Part shown: one piece after another, positions 46,782 through 56,373 of the stretch | How positions within the stretch are numbered: position 1 is the first letter of the stretch | How the letters are laid out: each line of letters starts with the position of its first letter | NCBI RefSeq assembly: GCF_030070105.1 | Contig: NZ_JASJOO010000006.1 | Span: 62,001-126,000, forward strand | Direction of reading: 5' to 3' | DNA from: Bermanella sp. WJH001 | GTDB taxonomy: Bacteria; Pseudomonadota; Gammaproteobacteria; Pseudomonadales; Oceanobacteraceae | DNA: 64,000 nt | Translations under genes and position numbers: made by a program | The notes under the pieces: generated by a model | Databases searched by the model: none | What the model saw: the letters and a program-made list of their open reading frames with translations, nothing else | What the model was told of the DNA's origin: nothing

Positions 46782-47984
46782 TTGTCTGTACTGCTGCTAC
46801 AAGGCCCGTTAGGCCCATTTTTTGATCACCTTGCTCGTAGGTTTAAGCAAGTCGGCTTGCCTGTGCATAAAATTCATTTTAATGGCGGTGATGAGTCTTA
46901 TTACTATCAAAACAACGCACTAGCTTTTAGCGGCTCCCCTGAGCAGTGGCCTGCGTTTTTATCGCAATTTATGCGTGATCATAATATCAAGTTAGTTATG
47001 GCCTATGGTGACTGTCGTTTTTATCATCATGAAGCCAAGCGCCTCTGCATCAATAATGGGGTGCAATACATTGCCCTTGAAGAAGGTTACCTTCGACCAA
47101 ACTACATTACGCTAGAAGTTAATGGTGTAAATGGCCATAGCCCAATCAAACATGACGGGGTTGAAGCCTATAGGCCCATGCATACCATTCACGATGAAGT
47201 GGTGATGCCGGGTAACTTTTTGAAGCGCACTCGTTATGCCATTAAGTATTACGTCACGAACATTCTTAAAAAACAGAAATTTGCTCACTACATGCATCAC
47301 AGGGCCTATAACGCGTTTGCCGAAGCTGGGTGTTGGATTCGAGCATATGCACGTAAACAATTTTATAAGATTAGTGAGCCATCAGCTTCACGTTTAACAC
47401 GTAAAAGTGACTTTTTTTTAGTTCCTCTGCAAGTGCATAACGATGCGCAAATTGAATTTCACAGTCAGTACGAATCGATTGAGCATTTTATTCAAGAAGT
47501 GATGTTGTCTTTTGCTTTAAATAAATGCACGCAGCGCTTAGTAATCAAACATCACCCTATGGATCGTGGCCATGTGAATTACAAACAGTACATTAATAAG
47601 CTGGCTAAAGAGTTAGGGATATCGCAGCAAGTCGATTATATTCATGACCAGCATTTACCTACTTTATTAAAAGCGTGTAAAGGTATTGTGACTATTAACA
47701 GTACCACGGCGTTGCAAGCGTTTTATCATGAGGCGCCAGTTAAAGTAATGGGTAACGCGTTTTTTAATATGCCAGGTTTGACGGACCAAAAAACGTTGGC
47801 GGAATTTTGGGTGAATCCAGAAAAACCAGATATGGAATTTGCCGACCGCTTTCGTGGTTATCTATTAGATCATGGCCAAATCAACGGCAGCTTCTATTGT
47901 CAGTTTCGGTTTACTTGCGACAACATTATTCAATACATGCAAAGCCATGGCATGTTGGATCTACAGCCCGTTAATAATACTTAA
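46782..47984 (+). CDS. kpsS: Capsule lipid linker Kdo transferase KpsS
   Basis: KpsS adds the first Kdo to lysophosphatidylglycerol, which KpsC then extends. The 400-residue protein has the capsule-synthesis family marks LALEEGYLRPNYITLE, PLQVHNDAQIEFHSQY, LVIKHHPMDRG and TINSTTALQAFYHEAPVKVMG. It starts with TTG at 46782, supported by AGGAG 6 bases upstream and by the location 2 bp after kpsC. A repeat array begins at its last codons. Confidence 0.92.
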   Translation: MSVLLLQGPLGPFFDHLARRFKQVGLPVHKIHFNGGDESYYYQNNALAFSGSPEQWPAFLSQFMRDHNIKLVMAYGDCRFYHHEAKRLCINNGVQYIALEEGYLRPNYITLEVNGVNGHSPIKHDGVEAYRPMHTIHDEVVMPGNFLKRTRYAIKYYVTNILKKQKFAHYMHHRAYNAFAEAGCWIRAYARKQFYKISEPSASRLTRKSDFFLVPLQVHNDAQIEFHSQYESIEHFIQEVMLSFALNKCTQRLVIKHHPMDRGHVNYKQYINKLAKELGISQQVDYIHDQHLPTLLKACKGIVTINSTTALQAFYHEAPVKVMGNAFFNMPGLTDQKTLAEFWVNPEKPDMEFADRFRGYLLDHGQINGSFYCQFRFTCDNIIQYMQSHGMLDLQPVNNT

Positions 47985-48365
47985 TTGTACGAACCGACAC
48001 CCAGTGAATGCTTTGGCTGCGCGGGTGAATCAGTTGTTATTCGTGCGCAGGCTCGACTCGTACAGCTTTTTGCGCAGGTAAACATTAATTGTATGAACCG
48101 CACCGGCGGGTGAATCAGTGGTTATTTGTGCGCAGATGTGTAACTCGTACAGTTTTTTGTGCAGGTAAACATTAATTGTACGAACCCGCACCGTCGGGTG
48201 AATCAGTGGTTATTCGTGCGCAGGTGCGCAACTCGTACAGTTTTTTGCGCAGGTAGGCATTAATTGTACGAACCCGCACCGGCGGGTGAATCAGTGGTTA
48301 TTCGTGCGCAGGTGCGCAACTCGTACAGTTTTTTGCTCAGGTAAGCATTAATTATACGAACCTAC
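47981..48365. repeat. 88-bp tandem array of GTACGA palindromic repeats
   Basis: About four and a half copies. The TTAATTGTA junction recurs at 47981, 48085, 48172, 48260 and 48348, spaced 87-88 bp after the first. Each unit has GTACGAACCCGCACC, GGCGGGTGAATCAGTGG, TTATTCGTGCGCAGGTGCGC and AACTCGTACAG. The GTACGA and TCGTAC ends are inverted and the inner parts can fold as two small hairpins. Confidence 0.88.
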
Positions 48366-48389
48366 ACCGAAACGCCTTTTCAGACCCAT

Positions 48390-48428
48390 AAAAAAACCGT
48401 TTACGTTTTACCGTAAACGGTTTTTTTA
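48390..48428. terminator. Bidirectional terminator between kpsS and the PagL-like gene
   Basis: AAAAAAACCGTTTACG pairs with CGTAAACGGTTTTTTT around TTTTAC. The A and T runs on both sides allow it to end the plus-strand capsule transcript and the minus-strand transcript that converges on it. Confidence 0.88.
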
Positions 48429-48452
48429 TTAGCGCTTGTTGAGGTGAATGGA

Positions 48453-49013
48453 CTAAAAATTAATACCTAGGGTGACGGTATGGGTTTCTAGTGCGGGGTT
48501 GTATTCATACACATCACCATTGCTCATGTGTTGCCACATATAACTGGCAAAGGTGTTGATGCCGAGATTCGTTTTTAAACCAAAGCCATAGGTCCAATGG
48601 ACGGGGCCACCGTAACGCTTTCTACCAAAATCATCTCTTGTTAAGTAATGAATCTTGCCATGGGCGGTAAAGTGCAGGTTGCCATTTGAGCCACCAATGG
48701 GAATGCTCATGGCTGGGCCAAAGCCGTATACATAACCCTTCTCTTCGCCAACATTTAACTGGCTCACACTCAGTTCAAAGGCTGGTGTAATGAGTGAGCC
48801 GGTGATTGGATGCAAGCGGTGTTGGAAATAAAATTCTTTAGTATTAATAGGCACAATTTGTTTATTGCTAGGTGCGCCATACCTAAGACCTATGGTGTTT
48901 TTTAGCAGCATGTTGGAAATTATGTCATCTAAACTTTGCTGCGATGAATAGTTATCAGCATGAGCAAATAGGCAACTCAATGTGAGCATCATAATTAGTG
49001 TGATCGACTTCAT
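48453..49013 (-). CDS. PagL-like lipid A deacylase, outer-membrane beta-barrel
   Basis: A 186-residue exported protein with a signal peptide (to about residue 19) and alternating beta-strand patterns of a small outer-membrane barrel, ending with Phe as barrels do (LGINF). Near the C-terminus QHMSNGDVYEYNPALETHT fits the PagL active-site pattern with His-x-Ser-Asn and a later Glu. PagL removes the 3-O acyl chain from lipid A. The N-terminal half is less typical, so a related acyloxyacyl-hydrolase fold without PagL function is possible. Confidence 0.65.
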   Translation of the reverse strand: MKSITLIMMLTLSCLFAHADNYSSQQSLDDIISNMLLKNTIGLRYGAPSNKQIVPINTKEFYFQHRLHPITGSLITPAFELSVSQLNVGEEKGYVYGFGPAMSIPIGGSNGNLHFTAHGKIHYLTRDDFGRKRYGGPVHWTYGFGLKTNLGINTFASYMWQHMSNGDVYEYNPALETHTVTLGINF

Positions 49014-49240
49014 AACGACTTCCTAATGGTTACGAATCAACCTGCATCCTTGGCGTGGTATTGCGAAATGAGCAGGTCCCTTAACGTTGAGATTAGTCAG
49101 GATCTGTCAGATTTCTCGTTATGTTGCAAAATAGTCTAATAAAATAACAATACATTACACTTAGGCAAAAAGAGTCAAAGTATGGGTTTTATTGACGTTT
49201 TTTGGCGTGGATAATTTGACGTTTTGGCTGGATTTGCTGA
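49014..49240. other. Intergenic stretch with no recognised feature
   Basis: This A/T-rich region upstream of the PagL-like gene should hold its promoter on the minus strand, but I saw no convincing box pair. A repeat array follows it. Confidence 0.3.
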
Positions 49241-49596
49241 TCGTGCGCGGGGCACACTCGTACAGTTTTTTGCGCAGGTAAGTATTAATTGTACGAACCC
49301 GCACCCAGTGTGCCCCACGAACGCAGTGAGTGTTTTGGGTATGTGGGTGATAAGTCGATCATTCGTGCGCAGGGCACACTCGTACAGGGTTTTTGTAAGT
49401 AAGTGATATATCGTACGAACCCGCACCCAGTGTGCCCCACGAACGCAGTGAGTGTTTTGGGTATGTGGGTGATAAGTCGATCATTCGTGCGCGGGGCACA
49501 CTCGTACAGGGTTTTTGTAAGTAAGTGATATATCGTACGAACCCGCACCTGCGGGTGAATCAGTTGTTATTTGTGAGCAGGGCGCACTCGTAAAGG
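49241..49596. repeat. 122-bp tandem array of GTACGA palindromic repeats
   Basis: GTACGAACCCGCACC recurs at 49291, 49413 and 49535, exactly 122 bp apart. The unit holds AGTGTGCCCCACGAACGCAG, TGAGTGTTTTGGGTATGTGG, CATTCGTGCGCAGGGCACAC and TCGTACAGGG. It mixes parts of the 47.98-kb array and of the array after kdsA, so the three are one family with different inserts. Confidence 0.85.
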
Positions 49597-49599
49597 GAT

Positions 49600-49637
49600 A
49601 AAAAAACCGCTTTCACTTTATAACGAAAGCGGTTTTC
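49600..49637 (-). terminator. Terminator of the small secreted protein gene
   Basis: Read on the minus strand, AAAACCGCTTTCG pairs with GAAAGCGGTTTT with a T run after it. It follows the microsatellite and closes the transcript of the gene at 49785-50129. Confidence 0.8.
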
Positions 49638-49640
49638 ATA

Positions 49641-49780
49641 ATCCGACATTCGACATTCGACATTCGACATTCGACATCCGACATCCGACATCCGACATCC
49701 GACATCCGACATCCGACATCCGACATCCGACATCCGACATCCGACATCCGACATCCGACATCCGACATCCGGCATCCGAC
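49641..49780. repeat. 7-bp microsatellite, 20 units
   Basis: Twenty head-to-tail copies of ATCCGAC (ATTCGAC in units 2-5, and one ATCCGGC near the end) fill 140 bp. The array lies 3' to the stop codon of the minus-strand secreted protein and before its terminator, so it is in the 3' untranslated region. Unit length 7 is not a multiple of three, as in many phase-variation tracts, but here it is outside the main frame. Confidence 0.92.
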
Positions 49781-49784
49781 AGTG

Positions 49785-50129
49785 TTAAAACTCAACCCCA
49801 ACTTTAACCGCTGATTGGCCACCATCTTGTTCTGTGACCACCACTTGTGTGTATAAAAATGGCGTAATTTGTTGGTGCACACCAAAACCTAATAATTGCT
49901 CAACTGACTGGCTGTTATCTAAGTATTGCTGGGTGCGAATAATCTGGGTGAAGCCCATTAACTGAATGTCACCTTTATTGCCAATTAACCAGCTAGGTTG
50001 AACGGTTTGCTGATGAAACGCATTTGAGCTTTTCTGTTGGCTAAAAACGCTCATTTCTAATTCTTGCGCGCAGCATGCTTGGGCATAGGCGGCCAAGGTT
50101 GTGATTAATGTGGCCAGAATGATTTTCAT
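49785..50129 (-). CDS. Small secreted protein, possible beta-barrel or periplasmic protein
   Basis: A 114-residue protein with a signal peptide (MKIILATLITTLAAYAQACCA) that may be a lipoprotein signal or a normal one with adjacent cysteines. The mature part alternates polar and hydrophobic residues in beta-strand fashion (IQLMGFTQIIRTQQYL, FLYTQVVVTEQ) and ends in Phe (VKVGVEF), typical of outer-membrane beta proteins, though it is short. I do not recognise it. AGGAG lies 6 bases before the start. A microsatellite follows the stop. Confidence 0.6.
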   Translation of the reverse strand: MKIILATLITTLAAYAQACCAQELEMSVFSQQKSSNAFHQQTVQPSWLIGNKGDIQLMGFTQIIRTQQYLDNSQSVEQLLGFGVHQQITPFLYTQVVVTEQDGGQSAVKVGVEF

Positions 50130-50321
50130 GGGTAACTCCTGCCAAGGTTGTGGTTGTCTACTAATAACTCTAGTTCATGGTTTGACAGGGGGAGCAAAGA
50201 AAATAGCCTAGGATAAAAACAGACTAATAAGGGTTTTAGACATAGCTGGCAGTTCTTTATGAATATTTACGATGTAAGTGGTTACTTACGGTATGGGAGG
50301 AAGAGAGAATGTAGCAGGCAT

Positions 50322-50350
50322 AAAAAAAGCCAGCAAAGCTGGCTTTTTTT
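50322..50350 (-). terminator. Terminator of rpsT
   Basis: AAAAAAAGCCAGC pairs with GCTGGCTTTTTTT around AAA. It lies 30 bp past the rpsT stop on the minus strand. Confidence 0.85.
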
Positions 50351-50381
50351 ATTGGGCTATAAGATAACCCGCGCTGAGCGA

Positions 50382-50648
50382 TTAGCCTTTAAGAGCAACA
50401 ACCGCAGCGTTCAAACGGCTTTTAACACGAGCCGCTTTGTTCTTGTGCATAATGCCTTTAGTAACCATCTTGTCTACGAAAGGTGCAGCAGCAGTTAGAG
50501 CTGCTTGTGCATCGTCGTAGTTTTTAGTGTCGATGGCAGCACGTACTTTTTTGATATAAGTACGAACCATAGAACGTAGGCTAGCGTTGTGAGAGCGACG
50601 GTTAACCGCCTGACGAGCGCGTTTACGTGATCCAGCTGAATTTGCCAC
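50382..50648 (-). CDS. rpsT: 30S ribosomal protein S20
   Basis: S20 binds 16S rRNA in the small subunit. The 88-residue basic protein starts MANSAGSRKRARQ and has the RSMVRTYIKKVRAAI and HKNKAARVKSRLN helices. The start codon is GTG with AAGGAG upstream; in E. coli rpsT starts with UUG and the weak start takes part in its self-control. It is divergent from murJ, the usual gammaproteobacterial order. Confidence 0.96.
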   Translation of the reverse strand: MANSAGSRKRARQAVNRRSHNASLRSMVRTYIKKVRAAIDTKNYDDAQAALTAAAPFVDKMVTKGIMHKNKAARVKSRLNAAVVALKG

Positions 50649-50836
50649 TATCAGGCTCCTTCGAATAAGTGTATTTACAATAGATTTAAGGGTGCCGAAT
50701 TATCCGGAGTGGCGACCTTTTTGTCAAACCCTTTGTAGGTTTAAGCCTAAATCTTATTTAAGGCTCGTGCCATTGGCACGCTCAGATTACAATGGGAGCT
50801 AACTTTTAATAAAAACAATGGCTTAAGTCTCCTTGC

Positions 50837-52411
50837 ATGAGTAATCCTGAAACGCCGGTTAATCCGCAGCCAATCCCAGTAAAATCGGGCCTGTTACGCT
50901 CTTCTTCTATCGTGAGTGCCATGACGTTGTTGTCGCGGGTGCTGGGCTTGTTTCGTGATATTTTGGTGGCGTCGTATTTTGGTGCTCGCGCCGATGCCTT
51001 TTTTGTTGCGTTCAAAATCCCTAACTTCTTTCGCCGTTTATTTGCCGAAGGGGCATTTAGTGTGGCCTTTGTGCCGGTTTTGTCTGAATACAAGGTACAA
51101 GAGAAGGATGTAAAGGCACTAGTAAAGGCGGTTTCGGGCACGCTTTTGGCCATTATTGGGCCATTTACCATTTTGGCCGTGGCGGCGGCACCCTTACTGA
51201 CCTGGGTGTTTGCCCCAGGTTTTGCCGCCAATCCTGAAAAGTTTGCCTTAACCAGTGACTTATTGCGTATCACCTTTCCGTACTTGTTGTTAATCAGTTT
51301 AACGGCGTTTTATGGCAGTGTGTTAAATACCTATGGCAATTTTGCCATTCCAGCGGTGACACCCGTTTTACTGAATCTATGTTTGATTCTGGCCACGTAT
51401 TATTTTACCCCTTGGTTTGACGAGCCGCTTATGGCCCTTGCATGGGGGGTGATGCTGGCGGGGGTTGTGCAATTAGGCTTTCAATTGCCGTTTGTGATGA
51501 AGCTGGGTTTGTTAGCGCTGCCTAAGCCTGCATTTGCTGATTCTGGTGTGAAGCGAATTTTAGTGTTGATGGTACCTGCGCTATTTGGGGTGTCGGTTAG
51601 TCAAATCAACTTATTGTTGGATGTGTTACTGGCCTCGTTTTTAGAAACAGGCTCAGTAAGCTGGCTGTATTATTCCGACCGTTTAGCGCAATTGCCACTA
51701 GGGGTGTTTGCCATTGCCATTGCGGTGGTGATACTGCCAAGTCTTTCTAAGAAACACGCGGGCAAAGATCAGCAGCAGTTCAGCGCCACACTAGATTGGG
51801 GCTTGCGCATGGTGTTATTAATTGGTGTGCCCTCGGCTTTGGCCTTGGTATTACTGGCAACACCGCTTATGGCCACCATGTTCTACCGTGGTGAAATCAC
51901 CGATTACGATGTGCAAAATATGTCTTTAAGCCTCATGGCGTATGGCGCAGGTTTGTTGGCCTTTATGTTAATTAAGGTATTAGCCCCAGGGTTTTACGCC
52001 CGCCAAGATACCAAAACCCCAGTGAAAATCGGCATCAGAGCCATGGTGGCCAATATGGTGTTTAACTTGCCGCTGGTATTGCTATTGGCGCACACAGGGT
52101 TGGCGTTAGCGACCACATTATCTGCGTATTTGAATGCCTTTTGGTTGTTTAGCGGTTTGCGCAAGGCAGGTTACTACCAAGCTCAGAGTGGCTGGGGTAG
52201 GTGGGCGTTACGTATTGTGGTAGCCAACAGCGTGATGGCGGGTGTGCTTGTGGTGATGAATCCAGGCATTGATCAGTGGATGCTGTTTAGTGAGTGGCAG
52301 CGCATAAGCTGGATGCTCGCACTGGTGACGGCGGGTGTGGGTAGTTATGGCGCGAGCTTATTGTTAATGGGGGTACGGTTAAGAGATTTATCGGCCTCAA
52401 CGGGCTCATAA
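50837..52411 (+). CDS. murJ: Lipid II flippase MurJ
   Basis: MurJ flips lipid II across the inner membrane for peptidoglycan synthesis. The 524-residue protein has 14 membrane segments and MviN-family marks: SAMTLLSRVLGLFRDILVAS, FFRRLFAEGAFSVAFVPVL and GVFAIAIAVVILPSLS. Its length is normal. It starts a conserved run murJ-ribF-ileS-lspA-fkpB-ispH. The first ATG at 50837 follows a TCTCCTTGC stretch without a strong ribosome site. Confidence 0.95.
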   Translation: MSNPETPVNPQPIPVKSGLLRSSSIVSAMTLLSRVLGLFRDILVASYFGARADAFFVAFKIPNFFRRLFAEGAFSVAFVPVLSEYKVQEKDVKALVKAVSGTLLAIIGPFTILAVAAAPLLTWVFAPGFAANPEKFALTSDLLRITFPYLLLISLTAFYGSVLNTYGNFAIPAVTPVLLNLCLILATYYFTPWFDEPLMALAWGVMLAGVVQLGFQLPFVMKLGLLALPKPAFADSGVKRILVLMVPALFGVSVSQINLLLDVLLASFLETGSVSWLYYSDRLAQLPLGVFAIAIAVVILPSLSKKHAGKDQQQFSATLDWGLRMVLLIGVPSALALVLLATPLMATMFYRGEITDYDVQNMSLSLMAYGAGLLAFMLIKVLAPGFYARQDTKTPVKIGIRAMVANMVFNLPLVLLLAHTGLALATTLSAYLNAFWLFSGLRKAGYYQAQSGWGRWALRIVVANSVMAGVLVVMNPGIDQWMLFSEWQRISWMLALVTAGVGSYGASLLLMGVRLRDLSASTGS

Positions 52412-52531
52412 TGAATGTGAAATACGCCTTTGCGTATTTAATTGGTCACAGAAACCTGTAGCAAGGCCGTTATGGCTATTCACTGGGCCTTGCCTCCTCT
52501 ATAATGCGGGCTTTTATTTTGCAGTTGTACT

Positions 52532-53458
52532 ATGCAGTTTTTCCGCGCATTACATAATATTCAAACCTTTGAACAAGGTTGTGTACTAACCATTGGTAAT
52601 TTTGATGGCGTTCACCTTGGGCATCAGCGTGTATTGAATAAATTAAAAGCCACGGCAAACACCTTAGGTTTGCCAACGGTTGTCATGGTGTTCGAGCCAC
52701 AACCAAAAGAATGGTTTGATGTGCAAACAGCTCCGGCTCGTTTAAGCACCTTAGCGGAGAAAACAGAATTACTAGCTGCCCAAGGCATTGATGCGTTAGC
52801 GTGTATGGCATTTAACAACCGCTTTCGGGGTTTAAGTGCTGAGCAGTTTGTGAAACAAGTGCTGGTGGATGGCTTAAATGTAAAAGCCATCATTATTGGC
52901 GATGACTTCCGATTTGGCTGTGATCGCAGTGGCGATTTTGCTTACTTGCAAAAAAGCGGTGAACAATACGGTTTTGACGTACAAGATACCCGCACCGTGG
53001 AGCAAGAAGGGGAACGCATCAGCAGCACGTTAATTCGACAAGCGCTAAATGATGCAGACCTGAGTCTTGCACAAAGTTTACTGGGCCGTGAATACAGTAT
53101 TTCGGGTCGTGTTGCCCATGGGCAAAAGCTGGCCCGCACCTTTGGTGTGCCAACGGCCAATGTTTTATTAAAACGCAATCACACGCCATTGGTTGGTGTG
53201 TTTGCGGTAGAAGTATTTACCCAAGCGGGTAACTTTAATGGCGTGGCCAACATAGGCATGCGCCCAACGGTAGGTGGAACCAAGCCTATATTAGAACCTC
53301 ACTTATTCGGGTTTGCCGGTGATTTATATGGGCAGCGAATTAAAGTGGTGTTCAAGCAAAAAATACGAGATGAAAAACGCTTTAACGGATTAGATGAACT
53401 TAAAGCGGCCATTCTCAACGATATTCAATTGGCCAAGGCCTATTTTAACGAACAGTAA
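52532..53458 (+). CDS. ribF: Bifunctional riboflavin kinase/FAD synthetase
   Basis: RibF turns riboflavin into FMN and then FAD. The 308-residue protein has the FAD synthetase domain with [15 protein letters not shown] (about 20) and SSTLIRQAL, and the C-terminal flavokinase domain with [18 protein letters not shown] and [13 protein letters not shown]. Both are complete. It lies 8 bp before ileS. Confidence 0.95.
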   Translation: MQFFRALHNIQTFEQGCVLTIGNFDGVHLGHQRVLNKLKATANTLGLPTVVMVFEPQPKEWFDVQTAPARLSTLAEKTELLAAQGIDALACMAFNNRFRGLSAEQFVKQVLVDGLNVKAIIIGDDFRFGCDRSGDFAYLQKSGEQYGFDVQDTRTVEQEGERISSTLIRQALNDADLSLAQSLLGREYSISGRVAHGQKLARTFGVPTANVLLKRNHTPLVGVFAVEVFTQAGNFNGVANIGMRPTVGGTKPILEPHLFGFAGDLYGQRIKVVFKQKIRDEKRFNGLDELKAAILNDIQLAKAYFNEQ

Positions 53459-53466
53459 GAGCCAAA

Positions 53467-56373
53467 ATGACCGACTATAAATCGACACTTAACCTTCCAG
53501 AAACCGATTTCCCAATGCGCGGGAACTTGGCTCAGCGTGAGCCGGCCACTTTGAAAAAATGGCAAGAAATGGATTTATATAAAGCCATTCGTAATGCGCG
53601 CTCTGGTCGTGAAAAATTCATTTTGCATGACGGCCCTCCGTACGCCAATGGTGATATTCACATTGGTCACTCGGTGAATAAAATCCTAAAAGACATCATC
53701 ATTAAATCTCAAACCTTAAGTGGCAAAGACGCCCCTTACGTGCCAGGTTGGGATTGCCATGGTTTACCAATCGAGCTAAACGTAGAAAAGCAAATTGGCA
53801 AAGCGGGCGTGGCGGTGGATGCTAAAACCTTCCGTCAAAAATGTCGTGAATACGCACAAACGCAAGTGGATGGTCAGCGCAACGACTTTAAACGTTTGAT
53901 GGTGTTGGGTGATTGGGATAAACCCTACCTAACCATGGATTTCAAATTTGAATCCAACATCATTCGCACACTGGGTCGCATTATTAATAACGGCCACCTA
54001 CACAAAGGTGAAAAGCCGGTTAACTGGTGTATGGATTGTGGCTCTGCCTTGGCAGAAGCGGAAGTGGAATACCAAGATAAAAAGTCTGTATCCATTGATG
54101 TGAAATTTGCATTCCAAAATACAGCGGATTTATTAGCGAAATTTAAGCTAGAAAAAGAAGCCGCTGATTTTGCAACTAAAACAGCCAGCATTGTTATCTG
54201 GACAACCACGCCATGGACACTTCCTGCAAACGAAGCGGTTTCGGTTCACCCAGAAATTGAATACGCCTTGGTGCATTTAAAAGAAGCAGATGAATTAATT
54301 ATTTTAGCCACTGATCTAGTACGTGATGCCATGGAGCGTTACGGCATTGCAGCAGACGGTTATGAAACCATCGGTTTTGCAAAAGGTGCGGACTTTGGTT
54401 GGGTGCGCGAAGAAAGTGATAGCGCGCCATTTAGTGTTAAACATCCGTTTATGCCAAGCGATGATGGCGCTGCTGAAAAATATGTGCCGATTATTACAGG
54501 CCTGCACGTAACCGCAGACTCAGGTACGGGCTCTGTGCACACCGCACCATTCCACGGTGCAGACGATTACGTGGTATCCAATAAATACGGTGTGACCTCT
54601 AAAGCTATGTTAGTAAACGCAGAAGGTTTGTTTATTGAAAATGAAGCCTTGTCGGCATTAGAGCTTTCAGGGTTAAGCGTGGCTGATAAAGGTAACTTTA
54701 AAGTACTGGGCATTTTAAGTGAAAAAGGCGCGCTGCTTAAAAAGCAAAACCTGACTCACAGCTACCCACATTGCTGGAGACATAAGAGCCCAATTATTTT
54801 CCGTGCGACACCTCAGTGGTTTATCTCGATGAAACAAAATGGTTTGTTAGAGCAAGCCATGAACGAGGTAGAAAACTCAGTTGACTGGCGTCCAAGTTGG
54901 GGTAAAGCCCGTATTGAAGCCATGATGGGCACACGCCCAGACTGGTGTATTTCGCGTCAACGTACTTGGGGCGTGCCCATTGCATTATTTGTACATAAGG
55001 TTACAGGTGAGTTGCACCCAAATACTCAAGACTTAATTGAGCAAGTAGCCAAAAAAGTTGAACTAGAAGGCATTGATGCTTGGTTTGATTTAGCCCCTGC
55101 TGAACTATTGGGCAGCGAAGCGGATGATTATCAAAAAATCACCGACACATTAGATGTATGGTTTGATTCTGGTGTGACACACGCGGCTGTTTTAGAAGAG
55201 CACCCAGAGCTACATGTGCCTGCGGACTTATACCTTGAAGGTTCTGACCAACACCGTGGTTGGTTCCAGTCTTCAATGCTGACCAGTGTCGGTGCCCGTG
55301 GTAAAGCCCCTTACAAAACCGTATTAACCCATGGTTTTACCGTTGATGGCGAAGGCAAAAAAATGTCTAAGTCATTAGGTAATGTTATGTCACCACAAGA
55401 TGTGGTGAATAAACTAGGTGGCGATATTTTACGTTTGTGGGTGGCCTCTACGGATTACTCAAGTGAAATGACCGTGAGTGATCAAATTTTAAATCGTACA
55501 GCGGATTCCTATCGTCGTATTCGTAACACGGTACGTTTTTTATTAGCCAACATTAATGGTTTTGAGCCACAAAAACATATGATGGCGGCCGATGAGTTAT
55601 TGCCTTTAGATGCATGGATTGTTGATCAAACCAATAAACTACAAGGTGACATTCAGAAGCATTACAACGAATATCAATTGATCAATATTTATCAAAAACT
55701 GCATCACTTCTGTGTAAATGAATTGGGTGGTTTTTACCTTGATGTGATTAAAGATCGTCAGTACACAACCAAAGCAGATTCAGCGGCACGTCGTTCTGCG
55801 CAAACGGCTTTGTATCATGTGGCAGAGGCGATGATTCGTTGGATGGCACCGATTTTAAGTTTCACCGCTGAAGAAGCATGGGAGCAAATGCCGGCACCTG
55901 TGGGTCGTGAGCGTGAGCCAAGTGTGCTACTGGCAGAATGGTACGGTGATTTATTCAGTGCCAAAGATGAAAAATTTGATAACGCATTTTGGCGTCGTGT
56001 CATGACGGTGAAAACCGAAGTGAACAAGCTGCTAGAAAAAGCCCGTAACGAAAAAATCGTTGGTGCAAGCTTAGGTGCAAAAGTGACGTTATTTGTTGAT
56101 GGCCAGTTAGCCAAAGACCTTGCCAGTTTAGGTGATGAACTACGTTTTGTAACCATTACCTCTACGGCCGATGTAAAAGCCTTTGACGAAACAGCAGGGC
56201 AAGCCACTGAGATTGATGGTTTGCGTGTATTAGTTGAAGCCAGTGAACACGAGAAGTGTGATCGTTGCTGGCACCACCGTGAAGACGTCGGCGCGCACAA
56301 AGAACACGAAACACTGTGTGGCCGTTGTGTTGAAAACGTAGCGGGTGATGGCGAACAAAGGTCTTTTGCTTAA
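53467..56373 (+). CDS. ileS: Isoleucyl-tRNA synthetase
   Basis: IleS charges tRNA-Ile. The 968-residue class I synthetase has the HIGH-type motif [13 protein letters not shown] (about 60), an editing domain with [18 protein letters not shown], the KMSKS loop [12 protein letters not shown] (about 635) and the C-terminal zinc-binding cysteines (CDRCWHHR and CGRC). Full length is normal. It overlaps lspA by one base (TAATG). Confidence 0.97.
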   Translation: MTDYKSTLNLPETDFPMRGNLAQREPATLKKWQEMDLYKAIRNARSGREKFILHDGPPYANGDIHIGHSVNKILKDIIIKSQTLSGKDAPYVPGWDCHGLPIELNVEKQIGKAGVAVDAKTFRQKCREYAQTQVDGQRNDFKRLMVLGDWDKPYLTMDFKFESNIIRTLGRIINNGHLHKGEKPVNWCMDCGSALAEAEVEYQDKKSVSIDVKFAFQNTADLLAKFKLEKEAADFATKTASIVIWTTTPWTLPANEAVSVHPEIEYALVHLKEADELIILATDLVRDAMERYGIAADGYETIGFAKGADFGWVREESDSAPFSVKHPFMPSDDGAAEKYVPIITGLHVTADSGTGSVHTAPFHGADDYVVSNKYGVTSKAMLVNAEGLFIENEALSALELSGLSVADKGNFKVLGILSEKGALLKKQNLTHSYPHCWRHKSPIIFRATPQWFISMKQNGLLEQAMNEVENSVDWRPSWGKARIEAMMGTRPDWCISRQRTWGVPIALFVHKVTGELHPNTQDLIEQVAKKVELEGIDAWFDLAPAELLGSEADDYQKITDTLDVWFDSGVTHAAVLEEHPELHVPADLYLEGSDQHRGWFQSSMLTSVGARGKAPYKTVLTHGFTVDGEGKKMSKSLGNVMSPQDVVNKLGGDILRLWVASTDYSSEMTVSDQILNRTADSYRRIRNTVRFLLANINGFEPQKHMMAADELLPLDAWIVDQTNKLQGDIQKHYNEYQLINIYQKLHHFCVNELGGFYLDVIKDRQYTTKADSAARRSAQTALYHVAEAMIRWMAPILSFTAEEAWEQMPAPVGREREPSVLLAEWYGDLFSAKDEKFDNAFWRRVMTVKTEVNKLLEKARNEKIVGASLGAKVTLFVDGQLAKDLASLGDELRFVTITSTADVKAFDETAGQATEIDGLRVLVEASEHEKCDRCWHHREDVGAHKEHETLCGRCVENVAGDGEQRSFA

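Noticed and set aside
47981-48365. Possible CRISPR array
   Set aside because: The repeats are about 88 bp with no unique spacers of even length and no cas genes nearby; nearly the whole unit is conserved.
49224-49548. Small frames on both strands near 49.2-49.5 kb
   Set aside because: They lie wholly in the 122-bp repeat array and give related peptides on both strands, as expected for palindromic repeats.
49641-49885. Minus-strand frames encoding DVGCRMS heptapeptide repeats
   Set aside because: They are translations of the 7-bp microsatellite running through a stretch that overlaps the real secreted-protein gene in another frame; no ribosome site or unique domain supports them.
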